From positions 1 to 64,000 of the forward strand of contig DASRSL010000223.1 in the NCBI GenBank assembly GCA_035656495.1: DNA of 64,000 nucleotides. Reading direction: 5' to 3'. The notes under the pieces were generated by a model. The model was not told where the DNA came from and made no database searches. It saw only the letters and a program-made list of their open reading frames with translations. The position numbers and the translations under genes are program-made. This stretch comes from Roseiarcus sp035656495. GTDB taxonomy: Bacteria; Pseudomonadota; Alphaproteobacteria; Rhizobiales; Beijerinckiaceae. This document shows, one piece after another, positions 24,832 to 32,097 of the stretch. How positions within the stretch are numbered: position 1 is the first letter of the stretch; each line of letters begins with the position of its first letter.

Positions 24832-25101
24832 ATGATGTCTTCCCTCGTCCGCCGCGCCTCGCACGGAGTTGGGGCCCTCAAGCGCGCCTTGTCCTGGCCC
24901 GCGCGGATCAGCGCAGAGCGCCGAGCGATGAGCCAGCTCGCGGGGATGTCGGATCGCGAGTTCAGCGACATCGGCCTCGTCCGGCAGGATGTCGTCGACG
25001 CCTCCGCGCTTCGGCTCGACGCCGATCGATCCGCGATACGCGAGGGGCGGCGTCCCGCGCGCCAGCCATCCGCTTGCGGGCGGAGGCGGATGGCGGCCTG
25101 A
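24832..25101 (+). CDS. DUF1127 domain small protein
   Basis: An 89-residue arginine-rich protein. The segment RAMSQLAGMSDREFSDIGLVRQDV (residues 37-60) is the DUF1127 (YjiS-like) signature, whose C-terminal LxDxGLxRxDI helix has been linked to RNA or phosphate/stress regulation in alphaproteobacteria. The start MMSSLVRR at 24832 is preceded by GGAGAG at good spacing. The tail after the domain is Arg/Pro-rich and may be disordered. It is divergent from LysR and 78 nt ahead of aceB. Confidence 0.8.
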   Translation: MMSSLVRRASHGVGALKRALSWPARISAERRAMSQLAGMSDREFSDIGLVRQDVVDASALRLDADRSAIREGRRPARQPSACGRRRMAA

Positions 25102-25179
25102 AAGAAGCGCGATCGGACCTCCCCAAAAGCGGCAAAACGGTCTACGAAGCCAGACCTTGAACGCCGAACGGAGGAATCC

Positions 25180-26778
25180 ATGACCGCGCAACGGGCCGCA
25201 GCAGGCGTCCATGTCCACGCCCATCCGAGCCCACGGCAGGCGGAAATCCTCACCGACGAGGCGCTCGGCTTCGTCGCCGACCTGCACCGGCGCTTCAACG
25301 CGCGCCGCCTCGAGCTCATCGCCCGGCGGGCCGAACGGCAGAAGCTGTTCGACGCCGGGCAGCTGCCGCACTTTCTGACCGAAACGAAATCCGCTCGCGA
25401 CGGCGATTGGAAAGTTGCGCCGATTCCGGCCGATCTCATGGACCGAAGGGTCGAGATCACCGGGCCGGTCGACCGCAAGATGATCGTCAACGCGCTGAAC
25501 TCCGGCGCGAAAGTCTTCATGGCCGACTTCGAGGACGCCTGCTCGCCGATGTGGGCGAACATGATCGAGGGCCAAGCGAACCTCAAGGACCGCTGGGAGG
25601 GCACGCTCGACTTTGTCGATCCGGCTTCAGGCAAGGCCTATGCGCTGGGAAAAGACCCGGCGGTGCTGATGGTGCGGCCGCGCGGCTGGCATCTGCCGGA
25701 GCGGCACGTGACGGTCGACGGCCGGGAGATGTCAGGCGCGCTGTTCGACTTCGGCCTCTACGTCTTCCACTGCGCCAAGGCCCAGATGGCGCAGGGCGCG
25801 ACGCCCGCCTTCTATCTGCCGAAGCTGGAAAGCCATCTCGAAGCGCGTCTGTGGAACGAGGTCTTCTCCCACGCCGAAGCCGCGCTCGGCGCCCCCCACG
25901 GCTCGTTCAAGGCGACGGTGCTGATCGAGACGCTGCCGGCGGCGTTCGAGATGGACGAAATCCTCTATGAGCTGCGCGACCACATCGTCGGGCTCAACTG
26001 CGGCCGCTGGGACTACATCTTCTCCTTCATCAAGCGCCTCGGCAAGAACCCGGCCTTCCTCACGCCCGACCGCGCCGTGATGACGATGGGCCGGGCGTTC
26101 CTCAACGCCTATTCGCTGAACCTCATCAAGACCTGCCACCGCCGCGGCGCCTTCGCCATGGGCGGCATGGCGGCGCAGATCCCGGTCAAGGGCGATGCGC
26201 AGGCCAACGAGGAGGCCTTCGCCAAGGTCAGGGCCGACAAGGAGCGGGAGGCCGGGAACGGCCACGACGGCACCTGGGTCGCCCATCCCGATCTCGTTCC
26301 GATCGCCATGGAGGTGTTCGACCGGCTGATGCCGCAGCCAAACCAGCTCTCGGTTCTGCGCGATGACGTGCACGTGACCGCGGCCGATCTCGTCAAGACG
26401 CACGAAGGAGCGAGGACGGAGGAGGGCCTGCGCGTCAACATCCGCGTCGGCGTGCAATATATCGAGGCGTGGCTGCGCGGGCGCGGCGCGGTGCCGATCT
26501 ATAATCTCATGGAGGACGCCGCGACCGCCGAAATCTCCCGCGCCCAGGTCTGGCAATGGATCCACCTGCGGGCCAAGCTTGACGACGGCCGCCAGGTCAC
26601 CCCGGAGATGTTCAGGACCGCGCTCGCCGGCGAAATGGAGCGCGTGAAGGGCGAGGTCGGCGCCAAGGCTTTCGAGGGCGGACGCTTTCCCGAGGCGATC
26701 CGGCTCTTCTCGGACATGTCGCTCGCAGACACGTTCGAGGAGTTTTTGACGCTGCCGGCCTATCGGCTGATCGATTGA
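25180..26778 (+). CDS. aceB: Malate synthase A
   Basis: A 532-residue malate synthase of the A type. It condenses glyoxylate and acetyl-CoA to malate in the glyoxylate shunt. Family marks include KVFMADFEDACSP, MVRPRGWHL, GLNCGRWDYIFSFIKRL and AVPIYNLMEDAATAEISRAQVWQW. The ATG has GAGGAA upstream. No isocitrate lyase gene is adjacent, so it may serve C2/C1 assimilation together with an isocitrate lyase elsewhere, or be part of other glyoxylate metabolism. Confidence 0.96.
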   Translation: MTAQRAAAGVHVHAHPSPRQAEILTDEALGFVADLHRRFNARRLELIARRAERQKLFDAGQLPHFLTETKSARDGDWKVAPIPADLMDRRVEITGPVDRKMIVNALNSGAKVFMADFEDACSPMWANMIEGQANLKDRWEGTLDFVDPASGKAYALGKDPAVLMVRPRGWHLPERHVTVDGREMSGALFDFGLYVFHCAKAQMAQGATPAFYLPKLESHLEARLWNEVFSHAEAALGAPHGSFKATVLIETLPAAFEMDEILYELRDHIVGLNCGRWDYIFSFIKRLGKNPAFLTPDRAVMTMGRAFLNAYSLNLIKTCHRRGAFAMGGMAAQIPVKGDAQANEEAFAKVRADKEREAGNGHDGTWVAHPDLVPIAMEVFDRLMPQPNQLSVLRDDVHVTAADLVKTHEGARTEEGLRVNIRVGVQYIEAWLRGRGAVPIYNLMEDAATAEISRAQVWQWIHLRAKLDDGRQVTPEMFRTALAGEMERVKGEVGAKAFEGGRFPEAIRLFSDMSLADTFEEFLTLPAYRLID

Positions 26779-26901
26779 CGCCAAGCCGCGAATCCAGCGA
26801 GCGCGAAGGCTCGCGGGCCCGAGCGGACTGTGACCGCGCCAAGCGCTTGCGGCCGGGGGCTGTCTCTATGGAGGCGCCGGCGCGCGCGCTTGAAATCCGG
26901 A

Positions 26902-26930
26902 TTGACTCCTACGGGCGTCCCCTCTATAGC
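26902..26930 (+). promoter_or_regulatory. Housekeeping promoter of rplU-rpmA
   Basis: TTGACT, a 17-nt spacer and TATAGC, close to the sigma-70 consensus as used in alphaproteobacteria, in the 330-bp gap between aceB and rplU. Transcription would start near 26937, giving a leader of about 170 nt. The rest of the gap (26779-26900) shows no gene. Confidence 0.55.
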
Positions 26931-26943
26931 CCCTCCTGCTTGA

Positions 26944-26967
26944 GCGCGGCGGCGACGCCGCGCTTTT
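26944..26967 (+). promoter_or_regulatory. Hairpin in the rplU leader, possible attenuator
   Basis: GCGCGGCG and CGCCGCGC pair perfectly (8 bp) around a GCGA tetraloop and are followed at once by TTTT. It sits at the predicted 5' end of the rplU transcript, which makes a simple upstream terminator unlikely. Ribosomal protein leaders often bind their own product, but no consensus for an L21 leader could be checked. Confidence 0.45.
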
Positions 26968-27108
26968 GGTTTGCCGTGGCCTGGCGCTTGTCGAGGCCTC
27001 GAGACCGAGAGCGTTCGCCCGCGGCTCGACGCTGCGATTCGCATCACTGCAAAGAAGCCGGTCGCGCGGTTTTCCGCTGAACGAGCCGGGCGGAACACGG
27101 GAAAAACG

Positions 27109-27426
27109 ATGTTCGCAGTCATCAAGACCGGCGGCAAACAATATACGGTCGCCGCCGACAAGAAGATCACCGTCATGGCGCTTCCCGGCGAAGCCGGTTC
27201 GCAGGTGGTGTTCGACGAGGTGCTCGCGCTGTTCGACGGCGAGACCAATCGGGTCGGCGCCCCGCATGTCGCGGGCGCGAGCGTCGTGGGCGAAATCGTC
27301 GAGCAGACCCGCGGGCCGAAGGTGATCGCCTTCAAGAAGCGGCGGCGGAAGAATTCCAAGCGCAAGCGTGGCCACCGGCAGGATCTGACGGTGGTCAAGA
27401 TCACTGGCATCGAGGCGGGCGCCTGA
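27109..27426 (+). CDS. rplU: 50S ribosomal protein L21
   Basis: A 105-residue L21 that opens MFAVIKTGGKQYTVAADKKI and contains GPKVIAFKKRRRKNSKRKRGHRQDLT. It binds 23S rRNA domain VI. The ATG at 27109 is preceded by GGGAAAAACG. It is first in the conserved rplU-rpmA-GNAT-obgE cluster. Confidence 0.97.
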   Translation: MFAVIKTGGKQYTVAADKKITVMALPGEAGSQVVFDEVLALFDGETNRVGAPHVAGASVVGEIVEQTRGPKVIAFKKRRRKNSKRKRGHRQDLTVVKITGIEAGA

Positions 27427-27521
27427 CGGATCTTTGGCGCGGGCGATTCCCAAGAACGATCGGTTGCGCTATAGAATGAGCAATCACGCGCCCTCGCGGC
27501 GCAGGGTTTTGGAGCAAGGTC

Positions 27522-27791
27522 ATGGCTCACAAGAAGGCAGGCGGTTCCTCGCGCAACGGGCGCGACTCGGACGGCCGGCGTCTCGGGGTGAAGAAGTTCG
27601 GCGGCGAACGCGTCGGCGGCGGCGCGATTCTCGTTCGTCAGCGCGGTACGAAATTCCACGCCGGGCGCAACGTCGGCATGGGCACAGACCATACGCTTTT
27701 CGCCACCGCGGCCGGTGAAGTCTGTTTCGAGAGGAAAGGCGACGGCCGCCAATACGTTACGGTACGAATGCAACAGACGACAGCAGAATAA
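27522..27791 (+). CDS. rpmA: 50S ribosomal protein L27
   Basis: An 89-residue L27 beginning MAHKKAGGSSRNGRDSDGRR, whose flexible N-terminus reaches the peptidyl-transferase centre. It ends YVTVRMQQTTAE. A 95-nt gap separates it from rplU, and it should be co-transcribed. No N-terminal extension of the Firmicutes type is present. Confidence 0.97.
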   Translation: MAHKKAGGSSRNGRDSDGRRLGVKKFGGERVGGGAILVRQRGTKFHAGRNVGMGTDHTLFATAAGEVCFERKGDGRQYVTVRMQQTTAE

Positions 27792-27820
27792 AGCGGGGCG
27801 ACAAGACGAGAACCCCGCTT
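27791..27820 (+). terminator. Possible hairpin terminator after rpmA
   Basis: AAGCGGGG and CCCCGCTT can form an 8-bp stem around a 14-nt loop right after the rpmA stop. There is no T-run, so termination may be weak or the hairpin may have another role. Confidence 0.35.
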
Positions 27821-27997
27821 CGGCGACCAGCCCCGCGGACGTTCTCGAGACTTAATAAAAACAAGCTTCGAGATGAGAGTGAAAGGCAAAATGCCCTTTC
27901 ATCCGTCCGGGTAAGCCAGGCTTACGAAGGGGATGCGGCCGTCGCGTCTCCTTCTTCATTCTCAGCCCCCACGCGGGGGCGCCCGGCTGGAGCTTTT

Positions 27998-28618
27998 ATG
28001 TTTCCCGATCTTGCCAGAGACGACGTCTTCCGCCTCGAGACGGCGCGGATGTGGCTGCGCTGGCCGCGCTCGTCCGACGGGGCGGCCATTCAGCGCTTTT
28101 GCAGCTTGTGGGAGGTCGCGCGTTACACCGCCCGCATCCCTCACCCTTACCCCGCCGGTTCGGCCGAGCGGTTCATTTACGCGACGCGCGAAGCCAACGC
28201 TTCCGGGCGCGACCTCACTCTCGTGCTCGCGCCGAAGAAAGGCAAGCGCGACGTCATCGGTTCGATCAGCGTCGAATCGCGCGGCGCCGACCGCCTGGCG
28301 CTCGGGTTTGCGCTCGCGCCGGAATATTGGAACGAGGGCCTGGCGACCGAGGCGGCGTGCGTGATGGTCAAGGCTGGGTTCGCGCTGACCCAGGCCGTCG
28401 AGATCCTCGCCAGCGCCTCGATCGACAACCCCCCCTCGCGCCGGGTGCTGGAGAAGTGCGGCTTCGAGCTCGTCTCGACCGGGCCGAGGGGCGCTCCGGC
28501 GCGCGGAGGGCTGGTCGAGAGCCACAACTTCCGCCTGACCCGCAAGTCGTGGGCCGAGGCGATGGCCTTGCGGCGCGAGGACCTCGCGCTCAAGACGACT
28601 CATTCGGAACGGGCATGA
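27998..28618 (+). CDS. GNAT-family N-acetyltransferase (RimJ/RimL-like)
   Basis: A 206-residue GNAT fold. It opens LETARMWLRWPRSSDGAAIQRF, has IGSISVESRGADRLALGFALAPEYWNEGLATEAA (the acetyl-CoA-binding pyrophosphate region) split over strands 4-5, and ends with SIDNPPSRRVLEKCGFELV. RimJ-like members acetylate protein N-termini or small molecules. Its position between rpmA and obgE recurs in Hyphomicrobiales (known context). It overlaps the obgE start by 4 nt. Confidence 0.88.
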   Translation: MFPDLARDDVFRLETARMWLRWPRSSDGAAIQRFCSLWEVARYTARIPHPYPAGSAERFIYATREANASGRDLTLVLAPKKGKRDVIGSISVESRGADRLALGFALAPEYWNEGLATEAACVMVKAGFALTQAVEILASASIDNPPSRRVLEKCGFELVSTGPRGAPARGGLVESHNFRLTRKSWAEAMALRREDLALKTTHSERA

Positions 28619-29697
28619 AGTTCCTCGACCAAGCCCGCGTCAACGTTCGCTCCGGCGACGGCGGCGCGGGCTGCATCTCGTTCCGGCGCGAGAAATTCAT
28701 CGAGTTCGGCGGCCCGGACGGCGGCGACGGGGGGCGGGGCGGCGACGTGGTCGTCGAATGCGTCGGCGGCCTCAACACGCTGATCGACTTCCGCTACCAG
28801 CAGCATTTCAAGGCCAAGACCGGCATGCACGGCATGGGCAAGAACCGCGCCGGCGGGCGCGGCGCCGACGCGGTGCTGAAGGTTCCGGTCGGCGCCCAGG
28901 TCTTCGACGAGGAAACCGGGGCGATGCTCGCCGACCTCACGAAGGAGGGAGAGCGCGTGGTCGTCGCGAAGGGCGGCAACGGCGGCTTCGGCAACGCGCA
29001 CTTCACCACCTCGACCAACCGCGCGCCGCGCCGCGCCAATCCGGGCCAGCCGGGAATCGAGCGCACGCTCGTGCTGCGCCTCAAGCTGATCGCCGATGCG
29101 GGGCTCATCGGCCTGCCCAACGCGGGAAAATCGACGTTCCTCGCCGCCGTCTCGGCCGCGAAGCCGAAGATCGCCGACTACCCGTTCACCACCCTTCATC
29201 CCGGCCTCGGCGTTGTCGGCGTCGACGATCGCGAGTTCGTCCTCGCCGACATCCCGGGCCTGATCGAGGGCGCCCATGAAGGCCACGGCCTCGGCGACCG
29301 CTTCCTCGGCCACGTCGAGCGCTGCGGGGCTCTCGTGCATCTCGTCGACGCGACCGGCGCGAACGCCGGCGCGGACTACCGCACGATCCGGCGGGAGGTC
29401 GCCGCCTACGGGGAAGGGCTCGAGGACAAGGCCGAGATCGTCTGCCTCAGCAAGGTCGACGCGGTCGATCATGAGACGCTGGCGAAGCAACTCGAGCGGC
29501 TGAAGAAGGCGGCCCATTCCTACGGGCCCGCGCTCGCCGGCGGCGCGGAGCGGGCGAAGCCGCTCCTCGTGTCCGCCGTGACCCGGCGTGGCGTCACCGA
29601 CGTCTTGCGGGCGACGATGGCGGCGATCGAGGCGCGGCGGGCGAAATCGACGGCTGGCGGCGCGCGAAATGAAGCCGCGAGCCTCATCCCTTCCTAG
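28615..29697 (+). CDS. obgE: GTPase ObgE/CgtA
   Basis: A 360-residue Obg GTPase. The glycine-rich Obg domain (MKFLDQARVNVRSGDGGAGC start; GGPDGGDGGRGGDVV) spans residues 1-158. The G domain has GLPNAGKSTFL (P-loop), DIPGLIEGAHEGHGLG (G3) and LSKVDAVD (G4). It acts in late 50S assembly and stress signalling. The start at 28615 is an ATG overlapping the GNAT stop. The C-terminal Obg domain is short. ProB/ProA/NadD, often next, are not here. Confidence 0.97.
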   Translation: MKFLDQARVNVRSGDGGAGCISFRREKFIEFGGPDGGDGGRGGDVVVECVGGLNTLIDFRYQQHFKAKTGMHGMGKNRAGGRGADAVLKVPVGAQVFDEETGAMLADLTKEGERVVVAKGGNGGFGNAHFTTSTNRAPRRANPGQPGIERTLVLRLKLIADAGLIGLPNAGKSTFLAAVSAAKPKIADYPFTTLHPGLGVVGVDDREFVLADIPGLIEGAHEGHGLGDRFLGHVERCGALVHLVDATGANAGADYRTIRREVAAYGEGLEDKAEIVCLSKVDAVDHETLAKQLERLKKAAHSYGPALAGGAERAKPLLVSAVTRRGVTDVLRATMAAIEARRAKSTAGGARNEAASLIPS

Positions 29698-29714
29698 ACC
29701 GCCGAGCGGCGGTC
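29697..29714 (+). terminator. Short hairpin after obgE
   Basis: GACCGCC and GGCGGTC pair perfectly around GAGC, immediately after the obgE stop codon. No T-run follows, so its terminator strength is uncertain. Confidence 0.35.
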
Positions 29715-29786
29715 GCCCGGAAAAGCGGCCGAGACGGTTGATCAGCGGCCGGCGCGTTTGCGCTCGAACGAACCGCAAAAAACGAA

Positions 29787-30182
29787 TCAGTTGGCTGGCG
29801 GCGGAAACGGCTCGGTGTAGAACTCGCCGTCGCGGCCGAAGTACATCGCCTTGCGTCCGCCGAAGAAGACGCTGTAGCGCGCGCAGCCGGCGCGCATGAT
29901 CCGGCGGAGAAATTCTGCATAGCCGATCTTCTTCTGCTGAAAGGCGCGCACCGACGCCTCCACCGCGCCCCTATCGAAGGCGTTGGCGATGACGGGCGGA
30001 TCGACGAGCGGAATCGCTTCATCCGCGCTCTCGGTCCCGGCGTCGTAATAGGTCTTGCGCAGCGCCGTCAGATCGGCGGTGTAGGCGGCGACGCCTGCGC
30101 CTGCGAGCTTGCCCACAACGATTGGGAAAGGCGTGTCGGCGAAGCTCAGTCGCATGCATTCGGCAAGGGTCTCGGTATTCAT
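29787..30182 (-). CDS. DUF1398 family protein
   Basis: A 131-residue protein beginning ETLAECMRLSFADTPFPIVV. It has the late segment YAEFLRRIMRAGCARYSVFFGGRKAMYFGRDGE, recognised as the DUF1398 (YbcV-like) family of unknown function. It is soluble, without signal peptide. Its ATG overlaps the stop of the MarR gene by 4 nt, so the two are co-transcribed from the MarR promoter and probably repressed by MarR. Confidence 0.85.
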   Translation of the reverse strand: MNTETLAECMRLSFADTPFPIVVGKLAGAGVAAYTADLTALRKTYYDAGTESADEAIPLVDPPVIANAFDRGAVEASVRAFQQKKIGYAEFLRRIMRAGCARYSVFFGGRKAMYFGRDGEFYTEPFPPPAN

Positions 30183-30655
30183 GAGTCGGCTCCTCGTTTT
30201 GGGAATGTCACGTCCCGGTCGTTCATGACCTCGATCAGCCGGAGCAGACCGCGATGAATTGCGCCGATATCGACGCCGGCAAGCCGGCGCGCGAGCTTCG
30301 CGTGGCTGGCGTGGGCGGCTAGGTGCAGCTCAGCAAGCGCGGTCTTCCCGCGTGTGTTGAGCGTCAGATGCGGCGAGCCGCGGTGATCCGGATTGGATTC
30401 GAAAGTCGCCCAGTTCTCGCTCACCAGCACGTCGGCGATACGCTGCACGTTCTGCCGGGTGACGCCGAGTCGACGGGCGATCTGCGGAACAGTCAGCGGC
30501 TTCCCCGAGGCCGCGCTCATAACCTGCCAGCGCGCCTGCGTTTGACCAACCGTTGCGGCGATGGTCTCGCCGTCGGAGCGGAAGCGCCCCGCCAGCTCGA
30601 AGATGTCGGCCACGATCAGCGGCAGCAGGGCTGAAGGGTCATTCTCGAGCTTCAT
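30179..30655 (-). CDS. MarR-family transcriptional regulator
   Basis: A 158-residue winged-helix protein. The recognition region is KPLTVPQIARRLGVTRQNVQRIADVLV, and the wing is FESNPDHRGSPHLTLNTRGKTAL. Long N- and C-terminal helices serve dimerisation. It is the first gene of a two-gene operon with the DUF1398 gene. A perfect inverted repeat lies just upstream of its start, so autorepression relieved by a small ligand is likely. Confidence 0.9.
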   Translation of the reverse strand: MKLENDPSALLPLIVADIFELAGRFRSDGETIAATVGQTQARWQVMSAASGKPLTVPQIARRLGVTRQNVQRIADVLVSENWATFESNPDHRGSPHLTLNTRGKTALAELHLAAHASHAKLARRLAGVDIGAIHRGLLRLIEVMNDRDVTFPKRGADS

Positions 30656-30662
30656 GACTACG

Positions 30663-30681
30663 TATTGTCAAGAAGACAATA
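30663..30681 (-). promoter_or_regulatory. Inverted repeat, probable MarR operator
   Basis: TATTGTC-AAGAA-GACAATA has perfect 7-bp arms and starts 7 nt upstream of the MarR ATG. A further half-site-like TTGTCAATA follows at 30684-30692. The A+T content is far above that of the neighbourhood. The rest of the gap to phyR (30693-30926) shows no gene. Confidence 0.65.
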
Positions 30682-30926
30682 AGTTGTCAATAGTGCCCTC
30701 TTTCCGGTGACGCGGAGATCACGCCGATGAGGGGGACTCGTCGCTGGCTGGCGCCAAAATCCTGGGCTGCACCGTTTGGTCCGCCTCAGGAACCCACCGT
30801 GCGCACTCGGCGTAGGCATACCCGGCCCGACCGTCGATCGCGTCGTCCAAGCCTCACGAGCCGGTCGCCCCGCGGGCGCGATGAATGCAAGACGCCTTGC
30901 GCTCGCCGCTCGCCCTGGATTTCCTC

Positions 30927-31739
30927 TCAGCTGGCTGTCGCCTTCGCCATGGTCGCCCGGGACTTGCGGTCGAAAAACAAGGCCTGGGCGATGACCGCCT
31001 TGACCGAATCCTGGGTAAAGGGCTTGGTGATCAGGAATGCGGGCTCGGGCGCCTGCCCAGTGAGAAAGAGCTCCGGAAAGGCGGTTATGAAAATGACAGG
31101 GACTTCCAGCGACCCCAGGATTTCGTTGACTGCGTCGAGTCCCGAGCTTCCGTCGGCGAGTTGAATGTCGGAGAGAATAAGTCCCGGACGGCGCTTGACC
31201 GCCGCACGCACCGCTTCCTCATGGGTGCGCGCGATCGTCGTGACCTCATGTCCCAATTGTTCGACGAGAGCCCGGATGTCCACGGCGATGAGAGGCTCAT
31301 CCTCGATGATCAGGACACTCGTTCGGATCTGAGCCGAAATCTCCCGTCCGGCGCGGTCGATGAGTTCAAGCGCCTCGTCTTCCGAGCACCCAAGCGTTTG
31401 GGCGACCTCCTTCGCATTGAAGGACTCCAATGCGTTCAACAGGAAAGCGATCCGCGGCTCGACGGTGATGGCCGCGAGATTTCGCTCTGCGGAGGCTTCG
31501 TCGCCGAGACTCGAGGAATCGACGTGATTGTTGGCCGGCATGTTGCGCCAGTTTCGCAGGAACAGCTTGTAGAGAGCAACTTTCGGGCCCAGTTCGATCT
31601 CCAGACAACCCGGTTCCGCCAGAATCGCCTCGAGCGCCTCAACGACGTAAGCGTCGCCACCCTGCTGCGTTCCGGCAAGCGCCCGCGCGAACCTTCGCAA
31701 AAAGGGAATGTGCGGGGCAACGGCGTCAGATATCGACAT
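30927..31739 (-). CDS. phyR: General stress response regulator PhyR
   Basis: A 270-residue protein. Residues 1-125 are a degenerate sigma-factor-like (SigL) domain (PHIPFLRRFARALAG; FNAKEVAQTLGCSEDEALELI). Residues 140-260 form a receiver with the phosphoacceptor Asp in ILSDIQLADGSSG and KPF for signalling. Phosphorylated PhyR sequesters the anti-sigma factor NepR and frees sigma-EcfG. The start has AGGAGGG at 6 nt. An EcfG-type motif is upstream. NepR and EcfG genes are not beside it here. Confidence 0.95.
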   Translation of the reverse strand: MSISDAVAPHIPFLRRFARALAGTQQGGDAYVVEALEAILAEPGCLEIELGPKVALYKLFLRNWRNMPANNHVDSSSLGDEASAERNLAAITVEPRIAFLLNALESFNAKEVAQTLGCSEDEALELIDRAGREISAQIRTSVLIIEDEPLIAVDIRALVEQLGHEVTTIARTHEEAVRAAVKRRPGLILSDIQLADGSSGLDAVNEILGSLEVPVIFITAFPELFLTGQAPEPAFLITKPFTQDSVKAVIAQALFFDRKSRATMAKATAS

Positions 31740-31925
31740 GGCGTCCCTCCTGGTCATGGCGATGCAGCTCGGGCGGGGGTGGCCGCTCGCTTCCCCGGAA
31801 GACATGACGCGACCCCCGCTCCGAGCCGTGTCGCCCGCGAAAAGCGGCTTTTTGCGTACGAGCAGTTCAACAAAGGCTGCAGTCCCGGCTCCCCGCTGCG
31901 ACATTGCCCTTCACAACCGAACATA

Positions 31926-31951
31926 AACGAAGAGCATTGACCAGATGTTCC
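31926..31951 (-). promoter_or_regulatory. EcfG-type general stress promoter upstream of phyR, GGAAC-N17-CGTT
   Basis: A perfect consensus on the minus strand with a 17-nt spacer. It ends 186 nt before the phyR ATG, so the transcript would have a long leader. Autocontrol of phyR by EcfG is known in other alphaproteobacteria. Nothing else was recognised in the phyR-kinase gap (31740-32097). Confidence 0.7.
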
Positions 31952-32097
31952 AAGGAGCCCGATCAATGCGGCCCCCCGCTTACAATTTTCTGACCGGCGG
32001 TTTGTGGTACGGTCGCGAGTCCCAGGAGCGATCCTGACGAAACTCGTTGCGCGAGGACCCTCGGGACCCATCCAATAAAGAAGAATGGGGGGCTGGG

